64,000 nucleotides of DNA, from the NCBI RefSeq assembly GCF_039522365.1, contig NZ_BAAADJ010000017.1:62001-126000 (forward strand), given 5' to 3'. A program made the position numbers and the translations under genes. Origin of the DNA: Bacillus carboniphilus. Lineage in GTDB: Bacteria > Bacillota > Bacilli > Bacillales > JC228. Shown one piece after another: positions 36,679-45,634 of this stretch (positions within the stretch are counted from its first letter, which is position 1; each line of letters starts with the position of its first letter). Below the pieces are notes generated by a model. That model did no database searches and was not told the origin of the DNA. It was given only the letters and a program-made list of their open reading frames with translations.

Positions 36679-37041
36679 TTAGCAATTCTCTGGCGTTCCT
36701 TGGTTTTGTGCAGTTCTGAAGGATGATCCACAACCACATGAAGCAATAGCATTTGGGTTGTCAATCGTAAATCCTCCACCCATCATGGATTGTTTGAAAT
36801 CAATTTTTGTTCCTCTTAAAATTCCAACACTTTCTTTATCTACGACGACATTAATACCATGCTGTTCGAAAGTGACGTCTTCCTCTTTAACTTCTGAATC
36901 TATTCCCATGCCATAAGATAGTCCACTGCATCCGCCACCTTTAACTCCGACACGAAGGTATGCAGCTTCCTCACCATGCTCTTTCAACATATCCTTAATT
37001 TGAAAGGCAGCCGTTTCAGTGATGATAACAATTTGATCCAA
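36679..37041 (-). CDS. yutM: HesB/IscA-type Fe-S carrier YutM
   Basis: A 120-residue A-type iron-sulfur carrier. The three cysteines of the family are present: GGCSGLSYG and the C-terminal CGCGSSF. It receives clusters from the SufU/SufB scaffold and hands them to targets such as LipA. The start is a TTG at 37041, six bases after GGGAGGG. Confidence 0.93.
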   Translation of the reverse strand: MDQIVIITETAAFQIKDMLKEHGEEAAYLRVGVKGGGCSGLSYGMGIDSEVKEEDVTFEQHGINVVVDKESVGILRGTKIDFKQSMMGGGFTIDNPNAIASCGCGSSFRTAQNQGTPENC

Positions 37042-37199
37042 GTGAAACCCTCCCTTTTTTATTTATCATATGCTCATAGCTGTATGAGCGAGTACACGTT
37101 TTAAATTGGTTCACTTATATAAACTAGTATAACGTGATTTAGTATTGGACGACAACTTTGTTGATTTATTGATTTTAACAAAGGCTGTTTTCAAAAGAT

Positions 37200-37233
37200 A
37201 AAAATAGATCACCCTATCACTAGGATGACCTTT
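37200..37233 (-). terminator. Terminator of yuzB
   Basis: GGTCATCCTAGTGATAGGGTGATC forms a wobble-rich stem on the minus strand, followed by TATTTTTATC. Confidence 0.75.
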
Positions 37234-37239
37234 AATGAA

Positions 37240-37479
37240 TTAAAACATCGGATTTTCCTCTAGATATGCGTAAATATTATCTACAAGTTCCTGAGGGGTC
37301 TCCCCCTTCACAACATCTCCATTTACTAGAGCATATAATGAACTTGCACATTGAGTACAATAACTTAAACAACCATATTCAACAATATCCAAGTTTGGAT
37401 CTTTTTCTAATATTTCTAACGCTTCATACGCGCCACTTGCTAGATTACTTACACAAAATTCAATAATAGGATTAATCAT
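37240..37479 (-). CDS. yuzB: YuzB, DUF1450 protein
   Basis: A 79-residue DUF1450 protein: CVSNLASG near the start and [22 protein letters not shown]. The three clustered cysteines suggest metal or Fe-S binding, as in thioredoxin-like ferredoxins. GAGGTG precedes the ATG. The genes around it are redox and Fe-S genes. Confidence 0.9.
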   Translation of the reverse strand: MINPIIEFCVSNLASGAYEALEILEKDPNLDIVEYGCLSYCTQCASSLYALVNGDVVKGETPQELVDNIYAYLEENPMF

Positions 37480-37693
37480 TTTAAACACCTCTACTAGAGA
37501 AATATCCTAAATGTTTTACACTTATTCGTCAATGATATAGCACGCATAACAAGAAATCTTGGAATACTGTTGTCGTTTACCCTAATTTTCGATATACTTT
37601 AACATGGTAATTAAGTGTAAACCGCTATCATTTATCTATACTACTATATATATAAAAGCCAGTCTTCTTAGTGAAGCTAAAGGGGAAATCATA

Positions 37694-38761
37694 ATGAAGC
37701 AACTAGTTATTCTTGGCGGAGGCTATGGTGGAATGAGAATTCTCCAGCGTTTCTTGCCAAATCAACTTCCGGAAGATGTTCAAATTACTTTAATTGACCG
37801 TAACCCTTATCATTGCCTGAAAACAGAGTACTATGCCCTGGCAGCAGGTACAATCTCCGATCACCATGTACGTGTTTCATTCCCAGAGCATCCACAATTA
37901 GAAATTCGTTATGGTGATGTAACGAATATTAACATGGATGAAAAAAAAGTGGAAATGCTGAATCAGGAACCGATTCACTATGATGATCTTGTTGTTGGTC
38001 TTGGCTGTGTGGATAAGTATCACAACGTTCCGGGTGCCGACCAATATACGTACAGCATACAATCTATTGAGAGTTCAAGAAGAACTTATGAAACACTCAA
38101 TAACCTACCTGCTAATTCTGTAGTTGGCGTTGTTGGTGGTGGACTAAGTGGAATTGAATTAGCTAGTGAGCTAAGAGAAAGCCGTCCAGACCTAAGAATC
38201 CGATTATTTGACCGTGGTGAAATTATTCTCTCCTCTTTCCCAAGACGCTTGAGTGAATACGTTCAAGGTTGGTTTGAAACACATGGCGTTGAAGTCATCA
38301 ACAAGGCTAACATTACAAAGGTTGAACCCAATATTCTTTATAACAATGGCGAACCAAACCCTTGTGATGCGATTGTTTGGACGGCGGGTATTCAACCGAA
38401 CCCAGTTGTTCAAAAGATGGAAGTAGAAAAAGATTCGCAAGGACGTGTCGTATTAACTCCTCATCACAATCTTCCAGGTGATGAACATGTATATGTACTT
38501 GGTGACTGTGCAAGCTTACCGCATGCCCCAAGTGCCCAATTAGCAGAAGGACAAGCTGAACAAATTGTTCAAGTTCTTCAAAAGCGTTGGAAAGGCGAAC
38601 CGCTTCCTGAAAAACTACCTCGTATCAAACTAAAAGGTGTTCTTGGTTCATTAGGTAAGAAACACGGATTTGGATTGGTTGCAGAAAGAACGATCACTGG
38701 ACGATTTGCTCGTTTACTTAAGTCCGGTGTGCTTTGGATGTATAAATACCATAATGGATGA
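37694..38761 (+). CDS. yutJ: NADH dehydrogenase-like protein YutJ
   Basis: A 355-residue type II NADH dehydrogenase homologue with FAD motif VILGGGYGGMRIL and NADH motif VGVVGGGLSGIELASEL; the second FAD contact is VLGDCASLPHAPSAQLAEGQA. It is shorter than YumB because the C-terminal membrane-anchoring part is reduced. The ATG at 37694 follows AAAGGGGAAA. Confidence 0.93.
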   Translation: MKQLVILGGGYGGMRILQRFLPNQLPEDVQITLIDRNPYHCLKTEYYALAAGTISDHHVRVSFPEHPQLEIRYGDVTNINMDEKKVEMLNQEPIHYDDLVVGLGCVDKYHNVPGADQYTYSIQSIESSRRTYETLNNLPANSVVGVVGGGLSGIELASELRESRPDLRIRLFDRGEIILSSFPRRLSEYVQGWFETHGVEVINKANITKVEPNILYNNGEPNPCDAIVWTAGIQPNPVVQKMEVEKDSQGRVVLTPHHNLPGDEHVYVLGDCASLPHAPSAQLAEGQAEQIVQVLQKRWKGEPLPEKLPRIKLKGVLGSLGKKHGFGLVAERTITGRFARLLKSGVLWMYKYHNG

Positions 38762-38768
38762 TTTTTTA

Positions 38769-38797
38769 GACCGTGCCAGATAATGGCGCGGTTTTTC
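38769..38797 (+). terminator. Terminator of yutJ
   Basis: ACCGTGCCA and TGGCGCGGT pair, followed by TTTTC. Confidence 0.88.
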
Positions 38798-38835
38798 TAT
38801 TTACGATAGTGACATTATCAGGCGCGCAATCAGCG

Positions 38836-38975
38836 GGTTCTGTTCCATTTCTTACTTTTTATGGAATATTTGGCACATATTCTTTAACTTCTGTTCCATC
38901 ATTTACTTTTTATGGAATATTCGGCACACATTCTATGATTTCCGCTCCATTTATTACATATATTGGGAAATACGG
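38836..38975. repeat. 51-bp repeat, first locus (family B)
   Basis: Almost three tandem units with anchors GTTCC/GCTCC at 38842, 38893 and 38944, exactly 51 bases apart. Each unit contains TATGGAATATT, GGCACA and TTCT. The reverse complement of the same unit forms the array at 56582-56790. The rest of 38762-39063 has no gene. Confidence 0.88.
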
Positions 38976-39063
38976 AATAAACACTCTCTTTTCTAAGACT
39001 GATTACCTATTTTCCCGCATAAAAAAGAGGAACCCCAATAGGTCCCTCTCTCCCCTCACCAGC

Positions 39064-39390
39064 CTAAGATGCCGAATGATACCCGTACTTCTCCATCTCA
39101 GAAAAAATCGTCTTCAAACGCGGGTTTCCTTCCCCAACAATTTTATCTTCAATCAGAACAAGTGGATAAAATAAATCTTCTTCTATCACTCGATTGGCAA
39201 ATTCTTTTTTCGCCTCATCTTCAGGCGGGTTAAAAATATCGATATATTCTATTTTAAATGGTTGCTCTGGATATTTTCTTTCAATAGCCGCTTGTAACCA
39301 TTCGTAAGTTTCTTTTGAAGACGGCAAATTGACACAACTTGCACATAGCTGTTCTGCTCCATAAACATAAATGGATAATTGCTTTGTCAT
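39064..39390 (-). CDS. yuzD: YuzD, thioredoxin-fold DUF1462 protein
   Basis: A 108-residue protein with strand YVYGAEQLCASC at its N-terminus, giving a CxxC (Cys16, Cys19) at the position used by thioredoxins, and a later FYPLVLIEDKIVGEGNPRL strand-turn. It is a likely disulfide or Fe-S-linked redox protein. GGGGAGG lies before ATG 39390. It is divergent from yutI. Confidence 0.9.
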   Translation of the reverse strand: MTKQLSIYVYGAEQLCASCVNLPSSKETYEWLQAAIERKYPEQPFKIEYIDIFNPPEDEAKKEFANRVIEEDLFYPLVLIEDKIVGEGNPRLKTIFSEMEKYGYHSAS

Positions 39391-39538
39391 AGTATCCTCC
39401 CCTAACAATCGCTACTATTATATTACTAGAAGTGGAGGGAATTTGAAACCATCTGACGTTTTTTGGATATAGGAGTTTAGAAATAGATTTTTTTTGGTTT
39501 ACCCTTTATAATAAGAGGTAAAGAAAGGAGCGATGGGT

Positions 39539-39775
39539 ATGACTGAAGTACAAATGAGAGAATCAGTACAAGAAGTATTAGATAAATTACGTCCATTCCT
39601 TCTTCGTGACGGTGGAGACTGTGAGCTTGTAGACGTGGAGGACGGTATTGTTAAGCTTCGTCTTCTAGGTGCATGTGGAAGTTGTCCAAGTTCAACCATC
39701 ACTTTAAAAGCCGGTATTGAACGTGCGTTATTAGAAGAAGTTCCTGGAGTTGTAGAAGTAGAGCAAGTATTCTAA
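39539..39775 (+). CDS. yutI: NifU-type Fe-S scaffold/carrier YutI
   Basis: A 78-residue NifU C-terminal domain protein. The CxxC pair (Cys46, Cys49 in GACGSCPSS) binds a [4Fe-4S] cluster in homodimers of this family. The start at 39539 has better spacing from AAAGGAG than the ATG two codons earlier. Together with yutM and the suf operon it forms the Fe-S supply of the cell. Confidence 0.95.
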   Translation: MTEVQMRESVQEVLDKLRPFLLRDGGDCELVDVEDGIVKLRLLGACGSCPSSTITLKAGIERALLEEVPGVVEVEQVF

Positions 39776-39782
39776 TTCAAGT

Positions 39783-39818
39783 AAAAGAGCCAACCCTCAA
39801 AGGATTGGCTCTTTTTTA
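39783..39818. terminator. Terminator of yutI
   Basis: AAGAGCCAA and TTGGCTCTT with TTTTTT after; convergent genes flank it. Confidence 0.88.
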
Positions 39819-40784
39819 TATTTTTACTTCTGTCTTTGGCTGCTTCCCTTGAATTACGCGTCTTATGTTCTCAAAGCATAGTTCAATCATGGCTGACCTT
39901 GTCTCGATTGAAGCACTACCGATGTGAGGAAGTGCCACTACGTTAGGTAGCTTTAGAAGTGGGTGCTCTCCACTGATTGGCTCTTTTACGAATACATCTA
40001 ATCCAGCCCCTGCAATCTCTCCCACTTCCAATGCTGCTAGGAGGGCATCCTCATCGACAACTGCACCTCTGGAAGCATTGACAAAAATAGCAGTCCTTTT
40101 CATTTTTCTAAATTCTGATTCACCAAACAACCCTTTTGTTTCAGGCGTAAATGGGGTCATACAGACTACGAAATCACTATCCTTAATGAGAGAGTCAAAA
40201 TCTCGGTAATGAGCGCCTAATCTCTCTTCAGCTTCTAGTTTTCTAGAACGGTTGTAATAAAGAATCTCCATATCAAAACCTGTTGCTCTTTTGGCAATAG
40301 CTTCCCCAATTTTACCCATTCCCACGATTCCAATGGTTTTATGGTGAATATCTCTTCCTGCTAGTAAAAATGGGCTCCAGCTTTCCCATTTGCCTTGTTT
40401 CACATACTCTGCCGCTTCTACAATTCTTCTTGCGGTCGCCATTAGCAATGAAAAGGTTAAATCTGCAGTAGTATCGGATAGTATGTCTGGAGTATTGCAT
40501 ACTGTGATCCCCTTTTGGTTCGCAGCTTTAACATCGATATTGTCATAGCCAACAGCTAAGTTAGCTACTACCTTTAACTTTTTTCCAAGACTCAACAGTT
40601 CCTCATTGATGGGGTCTGATAGCATGGAAAATAGAGCAGATGCATCTTCAACCTCTTTCTTTAAAAAGTCTATAGAGGCTGGTTGTTCTTCCGAGTTCCA
40701 CATAACAATTTCATATTCATCTTTTAAAGGATTCACAAATTCTTCAGGTAATTTTCTGGTAATCAAGATCTTCACACGATTCAC
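39816..40784 (-). CDS. D-2-hydroxyacid dehydrogenase (glyoxylate/hydroxypyruvate reductase type)
   Basis: A member of the D-isomer-specific dehydrogenase family, about 322 residues. NAD motif TIGIVGMGKIGEAIAKRA, catalytic Arg in NASRGAVVDEDAL, Glu in DVFVKEP and His in VALPHIGSAS are intact. It most resembles glyoxylate/hydroxypyruvate reductases. The start is uncertain: GTG 40784 is about nine bases after AAAGGG, but TTG 40793 is possible. Confidence 0.9.
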   Translation of the reverse strand: MNRVKILITRKLPEEFVNPLKDEYEIVMWNSEEQPASIDFLKKEVEDASALFSMLSDPINEELLSLGKKLKVVANLAVGYDNIDVKAANQKGITVCNTPDILSDTTADLTFSLLMATARRIVEAAEYVKQGKWESWSPFLLAGRDIHHKTIGIVGMGKIGEAIAKRATGFDMEILYYNRSRKLEAEERLGAHYRDFDSLIKDSDFVVCMTPFTPETKGLFGESEFRKMKRTAIFVNASRGAVVDEDALLAALEVGEIAGAGLDVFVKEPISGEHPLLKLPNVVALPHIGSASIETRSAMIELCFENIRRVIQGKQPKTEVKI

Positions 40785-40845
40785 AATTTCCAACCCTTTC
40801 AGCTTATATACCTTATCGTATCATGAATCCTTCAAGAAAATCACT

Positions 40846-41847
40846 TCAAACCCAGCCTAAGCTTGGAATTTTCAATGTACGAACGGGAGCTTCAGCCAGC
40901 TCGTAAAACCTTGCTAAAAATAGCTCATAGTCTTGGGTGCCCCTTAATATCGCTTGTAGCTTCTCTTCTTGCAGCTTCCGGTTGTGCTCAGAGTTTGCTA
41001 AATAATAGTCTTCTATGCACTCGAAATAATGAAGCGGAAAAATGAGCCGCGCATAAGTTAATCTCCATGAAAATGAAGATAAAACATTGATACTTTGATA
41101 CTCTTGAAAAAACTGATGTACTCCAGTTTCATAGGTTCTTCTTTGATTCCAGTAATGCTCTCTTGTCCATTCAGAAAGATCTCTACCTGCATGATCAAAA
41201 GTCCAGTCAAAAGGATTTTTAATAAAGACCTCTCCACCCCAATTTGAAATCGAAAACTTACGATAACATACTGTTCCTGCATCCACGTCTGTTGGATCAT
41301 CATCTAGTTCGGTATCCACAAGATACTGAATCGCATTTTCAGCGAGAGCCATGAAATAGGGAAAGGAGTGAATAAATTCTAAGTCAAATTCATCATCTGG
41401 TTGAGAAAATACCTTTCCATGATAGACCTTTTCCATTTGATCTAAGCGTTTTTCCCAGAGTTCCTTCCACTGCCCGATTCTGCTGATATGTTCCACTCTT
41501 TCCTCAAATAATCTACCTCGGTGATGAAACTTAGCCAACTTTCTTCCCATTTTGGATGTATTGAAAACGCGTAAATGTTCATTATATAAAACAACATAGG
41601 GTTCTTCTTGATATTTTCCAATAAATGAACCATTTCTCGCTTGTTTAAAGCGGGCCACCGTTTGGTCACCATGAGCATATAAGTGATTTGACATTTTATA
41701 TAGTTCTACGAGCTCCGTCTCTTCCCAATTTTGAATAGGAACCATAATATATAGGACACCTTGTGAATAAACTCCATTATAGCGTCCAATTTTAACAGGT
41801 TGCTCCCATTCAATATCAAACTGGCTTTTCAAGCTTTGACTATCCAA
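40846..41847 (-). CDS. yutH: Spore coat-associated protein YutH (CotS-like kinase fold)
   Basis: A 333-residue member of the CotS/CotI/YutH group, which has an aminoglycoside-phosphotransferase-like fold and associates with the spore coat. Features recognised include LAKFHHRGR (HRD-like region of the fold is degenerate), FIHSFPYFMALAENAIQYL, and WGGEVFIKNPFDWTFDHAGRDLSEW. The TTG start at 41847 follows AAAGGAGG by nine bases. Confidence 0.9.
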   Translation of the reverse strand: MDSQSLKSQFDIEWEQPVKIGRYNGVYSQGVLYIMVPIQNWEETELVELYKMSNHLYAHGDQTVARFKQARNGSFIGKYQEEPYVVLYNEHLRVFNTSKMGRKLAKFHHRGRLFEERVEHISRIGQWKELWEKRLDQMEKVYHGKVFSQPDDEFDLEFIHSFPYFMALAENAIQYLVDTELDDDPTDVDAGTVCYRKFSISNWGGEVFIKNPFDWTFDHAGRDLSEWTREHYWNQRRTYETGVHQFFQEYQSINVLSSFSWRLTYARLIFPLHYFECIEDYYLANSEHNRKLQEEKLQAILRGTQDYELFLARFYELAEAPVRTLKIPSLGWV

Positions 41848-41950
41848 ATCGGGTAACCTCCTTTCGCAGGACAGCTTTTATACCCATATATATGTTAAAA
41901 GGATTTATTTCATGAAGTGAAGTGAACAACAATTTTAAAGGAGATGTACT

Positions 41951-42445
41951 ATGAGCGATCATTTAGAAGTACTGGGACAAACAGCAAGAGAGTGGTTACT
42001 AGAAAGAGGGGTTACCATCGAAGATATAGCCGATTTAGTTATGTTCCTCCAAAAAAAATATCACGATGACCTTTCGATTGAAACCTGTATTGAAAACGTA
42101 GAAAGAGTCTTAACTAAACGCGAGGTTCAAAATGCAATATTGACAGGCATTCAATTAGATCGTTTAGCGGAAAAGAAACTCTTGGATGCTCCGTTACAAT
42201 CTATTGTAGAGGTAGATGAAAGTCTTTATGGAGTAGATGAAATTTTGGCATTTTCGATCGTAAACGTATATGGTTCAATTGGGTTTACCAACTATGGATA
42301 CATTGATAAATTAAAGCCAGGAATACTCCAGAAGTTAAATGATAAAACGAGCGGACAATGCCACACATTCTTAGACGATATTGTTGGAGCTATCGCAGCA
42401 GCAGCTTCCAGTAGACTTGCCCACAGAACACATGATGAACCATAA
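41951..42445 (+). CDS. yutG: Phosphatidylglycerophosphatase A-like protein YutG
   Basis: A 164-residue PgpA-family protein. The family motif GSIGFTNYGYIDKLKPGIL and a C-terminal FLDDIVGAIAAAASSRLAH are present. PgpA dephosphorylates phosphatidylglycerophosphate, but this Bacillus group lacks the transmembrane helices of enterobacterial PgpA and is soluble. AAAGGAGATG precedes the ATG. Confidence 0.9.
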   Translation: MSDHLEVLGQTAREWLLERGVTIEDIADLVMFLQKKYHDDLSIETCIENVERVLTKREVQNAILTGIQLDRLAEKKLLDAPLQSIVEVDESLYGVDEILAFSIVNVYGSIGFTNYGYIDKLKPGILQKLNDKTSGQCHTFLDDIVGAIAAAASSRLAHRTHDEP

Positions 42446-42446
42446 T

Positions 42447-42474
42447 AAAGGTCGACCCTTAATGGGTCGACCTT
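42447..42474. terminator. Bidirectional terminator
   Basis: AAGGTCGACCC and GGGTCGACCTT form an 11-bp stem with a TTAAT loop, between convergent yutG and yutF. Confidence 0.85.
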
Positions 42475-43240
42475 ATATGTTGTTCCATTCGTCTAATGAC
42501 TTTACGGAATAAGTAGGCTGAATATCATAATTTTTTAATTCTTCGAATGATGTCACACCTGTTTGTACATGAAGTGTGTCTATCCCAGCTCGAATACCTG
42601 CGAGTATATCAGTATTATAATTATCTCCGACCAAAAGTACGTCTTCCTTGGATAGCCCTATAATTTCTAAGGCCTGAGATATCATAGTTGGTTCTGGTTT
42701 CCCAATAAAAGTTGGTTGAACTCCAGTTGAGACTGAAATGACTGATGTTAGTGCCCCATTCCCTGGTAGGAAACCGCGCTCTGTAGGTAAAGCTATATCA
42801 CTATTTGTAGATATGAAAATGGCACCCTGGCGAACGGCCAGGGTTGCCGTTGCTAACTTTTCATAGGTAACATCTCTATCTAACCCAGAAATAACAATCT
42901 CCGGATCGACTTCTGAAAAGATACACCCTGCTGAAAGCAATGCTTCTTGGAGACCTTTTTCCCCAATAGCATACACCTTGGGATTACTCTTTTCTTGAGT
43001 GATATAACGTGCTGTTGCCATACTCGTTGTAAAAACATGGTTGGATTCTGCAGGAATACCAAAACCGTTGAGTACTTGGGCAACTTCTTCAGGTGTCTTG
43101 GTAGAGTTATTTGTAACAAATAAATAAGGGATTTTAGCTTGGGAGAGCCGTTTAATAAAAGTTACAGCCTCTTTTATTTTCTCTTTTCCCTTATACATGG
43201 TGCCATCCAGGTCAATAAGATAACCTTTGTACTTCTTCAT
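42473..43240 (-). CDS. yutF: HAD-family phosphatase YutF (NagD-like)
   Basis: A 255-residue HAD-IIA phosphatase: DLDGTMYKG with nucleophile and acid/base aspartates, VTNNSTKTPEEVA for motif II, GKPEPTM for the lysine and LLVGDNYNTDILAGIRAG for the magnesium site. Members dephosphorylate small sugar phosphates and nucleotides. The downstream end touches the shared terminator. It follows yutE by 15 bases. Confidence 0.95.
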   Translation of the reverse strand: MKKYKGYLIDLDGTMYKGKEKIKEAVTFIKRLSQAKIPYLFVTNNSTKTPEEVAQVLNGFGIPAESNHVFTTSMATARYITQEKSNPKVYAIGEKGLQEALLSAGCIFSEVDPEIVISGLDRDVTYEKLATATLAVRQGAIFISTNSDIALPTERGFLPGNGALTSVISVSTGVQPTFIGKPEPTMISQALEIIGLSKEDVLLVGDNYNTDILAGIRAGIDTLHVQTGVTSFEELKNYDIQPTYSVKSLDEWNNI

Positions 43241-43255
43241 AGCGGAATAACTCCT

Positions 43256-43696
43256 TTAAAGGGGTTTGAAAGCAGAAACAGGTCCAAGTTCATTCGTTAA
43301 ATAGTCCCGAATTGCTGGTGAAAATGTAGAGAGTACCTCTTTATCTTGTGTAATACATTGGACAATCTCATCATGATTTACCTGAAGGTAATTTTGAACA
43401 AGTGGTTTTCGAAACTCAACTAACGTTTTGAGAGCTTGTCCTAACGTTTCATCTACTACCTTTTCATCCAAAAGAATATCAATAATGTCTTCGTAACTAC
43501 CAGGATCTCTCATAATAAAACCATCGATCATGGCGTTTCCGACATCTAATACAGCTTCAATTAGAATATGAGCAATTCTTTCTAGTGCAGCCTTTTCAAT
43601 GTTTGTTTCCCATGTAGGAACAACAGAGAAAAGATTTAATTGTCGGTCGTAATGTTTTAAAGTTTCTTCTATTTTTTGACGGTCAACAAAGTACAT
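43256..43696 (-). CDS. yutE: YutE, HepT-like DUF86 protein
   Basis: A 146-residue all-helical DUF86/HEPN protein. In HepT toxins the RNase motif is Arg, four residues, His, one residue, Tyr. Here the segment reads FRKPLVQNYL, so the His is Gln and the Tyr is kept. No MNT nucleotidyltransferase antitoxin gene is adjacent; the neighbour is yutF. Thus it is likely a non-toxic, chromosomal member. The order yutF-yutE agrees with B. subtilis. Confidence 0.92.
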   Translation of the reverse strand: MYFVDRQKIEETLKHYDRQLNLFSVVPTWETNIEKAALERIAHILIEAVLDVGNAMIDGFIMRDPGSYEDIIDILLDEKVVDETLGQALKTLVEFRKPLVQNYLQVNHDEIVQCITQDKEVLSTFSPAIRDYLTNELGPVSAFKPL

Positions 43697-43845
43697 GGTG
43701 ACCTTCCTTTCTTTTTAAGCATCTTGACTTATTGTACCATAATCCCTGTAAAAGAACCTATGGAAATGATAATTCATAATAGCTTGTCTATACGAGTCCT
43801 GTGACATTGTTTACAATAGAAACAGAAACCAATAGGAGTGGTAAA

Positions 43846-44112
43846 ATGACTGAGCGTTTTTTTCTATATGATGATACTGTTTCAGCGCCCATGAGATTTG
43901 TGAGTTTTATGGGAGAACACCAACGTTATGATTTAGGTATTATTCAAACGGATCGATACTATGGAAAATCCATTGTGCTGGATATTCAGGGGAACCGATT
44001 TGCCATAATTGGACAAGATGATTTGCAAGAAGAAGGTTACATCGAACATACCTTTCATCTAAATAAGGAAGAAGCAGAGGAACTAACTTCTTTTCTAATG
44101 GAGATTGTGTAA
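43846..44112 (+). CDS. DUF3055 protein
   Basis: An 88-residue protein recognised by RFFLYDD at the start and YDLGIIQTDRYYGKSIVLDIQGNRFAIIGQDDL. Soluble, mixed alpha/beta; function unknown. The ATG at 43846 follows AGGAG by seven bases. Confidence 0.82.
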   Translation: MTERFFLYDDTVSAPMRFVSFMGEHQRYDLGIIQTDRYYGKSIVLDIQGNRFAIIGQDDLQEEGYIEHTFHLNKEEAEELTSFLMEIV

Positions 44113-44179
44113 AATTGTTAAGGATGATTTCATTTCACTTTGGAAACCTAAGAACCAAAGACTTTAAAGAGGTGAAATT

Positions 44180-44503
44180 ATGCCTGAGCATGATGACAAT
44201 CAATATCGAAAGAAAAGGACAGAAGCAGAGGAATACACCGATTTTTCAAACGTAGAGACAATGAAAAATTTCCTCGTTCCAGAAACACTTCCTGAAGGCC
44301 CATACGGCTCTCCTCGAGGAAAGTACGAACCTGTTGAAAATAAATCTACTCCGTGGGAAAAAGGGCAACGGTACTATAGTGCATTTAACTATGAAAACAA
44401 ATCTTTACACGAGGATCTTCCACGACAAATGGGCCCTGCCCATCCACCACATGATGATCCTAATAAAGAAAACGAACCACCATATGGTGGAAGTCCAAAA
44501 TAA
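44180..44503 (+). CDS. Hypothetical protein, probably DUF3905
   Basis: A 107-residue highly polar protein, rich in Pro, Glu and Asn, with a Trp/Tyr-containing middle (TPWEKGQRYYSAFNYENKSLHEDLPRQMGPAHPPHDDPNKE). The pattern resembles DUF3905, found in spore formers; I am not certain. No signal peptide or membrane segment. GAGGTG precedes the ATG, and a terminator follows. Confidence 0.7.
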   Translation: MPEHDDNQYRKKRTEAEEYTDFSNVETMKNFLVPETLPEGPYGSPRGKYEPVENKSTPWEKGQRYYSAFNYENKSLHEDLPRQMGPAHPPHDDPNKENEPPYGGSPK

Positions 44504-44532
44504 AAAAGCCCCCGATTGTTGGGGCTTTTTTA
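44503..44532. terminator. Bidirectional terminator
   Basis: AAGCCCC and GGGGCTT with A and T runs, between convergent genes. Confidence 0.88.
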
Positions 44533-44805
44533 TTGTTTGATTCGTTTCGCTACAAAATAAGCGCAACCAAAATTACAATACTCATACAGATACTCTTTCA
44601 ACGTACTGATTTTATTATCAAAGGTTGCTTTCGGGTTCTGGTCATCAAAAAATCCACGTAACCTAAGCTGTCCATAACCCCAATCTCCTACAATATAATC
44701 ATATTTTGTTAAAATTTCACTGTATCTTTCACGGAAAGCTTCTTCGTTAAAGCCTTCTCTAAAATCCTCAATGACTTCATACTGAACATTTTGAATGGTT
44801 ATCAT
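44530..44805 (-). CDS. yutD: YutD, DUF1027 protein
   Basis: A 91-residue DUF1027 protein: VIEDFREGFNEEAFRERYSEILTKYDYIVGDWGYGQLRLRGFF and a C-terminal YEYCNFGCAYFVAKRI. Two nearby cysteines (CNFGC) might bind metal. Function unknown. ATG 44805 follows GAGGTG by six bases. It is divergent from yutC as in B. subtilis. Confidence 0.92.
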   Translation of the reverse strand: MITIQNVQYEVIEDFREGFNEEAFRERYSEILTKYDYIVGDWGYGQLRLRGFFDDQNPKATFDNKISTLKEYLYEYCNFGCAYFVAKRIKQ

Positions 44806-44913
44806 GAATAACACCTCGACATTCTTCTCTCTTCATTATAACGGATTAACCATCAATTACTAAGCAGAAAAATGAAATCGTTTGGTCATTCTACTAGTAA
44901 GGAGGTGGAGACT

Positions 44914-45594
44914 GTGAAAAAAACTTTATTAACTCTTGGTATTTGTGGAGTGATTGCTCTTACCGGCTGTAAGGATCAAGATGCTGGAGAAGATATTTAT
45001 AAAGAAAGTGGAAACACAGTAAATATTAGTGATAGACCTGATCTCTATAACCGTAATCTAGGTGATAATAAACAACAACGTGCTGAAGAGTATGGATATG
45101 TTCGTCACCAAAAGAGCCCAGTGCCTGGGGAAAATGTAACTCGTAATCAAGAAATCCTTAGCCTTGACCGAGAAGCTTTAGCCAATACGATTAGTTTAAT
45201 GGCTATTCAGATTCCTGAAGTCAAAGATTGTGCAACACTCGTTACTGACGAAGAAGTACTAATCGCTTATGAAGCAGACACGAAGGATCGTAAAGCTACG
45301 GCTGACCAAGTAAAACGTTCTGCAATGTCCTTTGTTCCAAGATTCTTCCACGTTTATGTTGCGGATGATAAAAAAATGATCCGTGATATCGAGAATTTAT
45401 CACCATTGGATTCTGATTCTGTCGGTATAGAAAGTACAATTGATGCCACCATTAAAGAAATGCTTCAATACCCTCAAGGATACAGAATCAATAATGATGA
45501 GAACGAAAATGGTGAATATGAAAATGGAATGAATGACGATATGGATAGAGACGATATCCATGAGTCAATGGATCAAGGTCAAAATAATAAATAG
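44914..45594 (+). CDS. yutC: YutC, YhcN/YlaJ-family sporulation lipoprotein
   Basis: A 226-residue lipoprotein (lipobox ALTGC, Cys19) of the YhcN/YlaJ family, found in the forespore membrane or spore. The conserved part ANTISLMAIQIPEVKDCATLVTDEEVLIAYEA is followed by a low-complexity Asn/Asp/Glu tail of about 35 residues. The start is GTG 44914, six bases after AAGGAGGTG. Confidence 0.9.
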   Translation: MKKTLLTLGICGVIALTGCKDQDAGEDIYKESGNTVNISDRPDLYNRNLGDNKQQRAEEYGYVRHQKSPVPGENVTRNQEILSLDREALANTISLMAIQIPEVKDCATLVTDEEVLIAYEADTKDRKATADQVKRSAMSFVPRFFHVYVADDKKMIRDIENLSPLDSDSVGIESTIDATIKEMLQYPQGYRINNDENENGEYENGMNDDMDRDDIHESMDQGQNNK

Positions 45595-45602
45595 TGGTAT
45601 TA

Positions 45603-45632
45603 AAAAAGAGTGGGAGTTATCCCACTCTTTTT
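45603..45632. terminator. Bidirectional terminator
   Basis: AAAGAGTGGGA and TCCCACTCTTT, T tract after; between convergent yutC and lipA. Confidence 0.9.
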
Positions 45633-45634
45633 CA

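Noticed and set aside
38773-39174. 133-codon plus-strand frame after yutJ
   Set aside because: It runs through the yutJ terminator, the 51-bp repeat and into antisense yuzD; no start signal.
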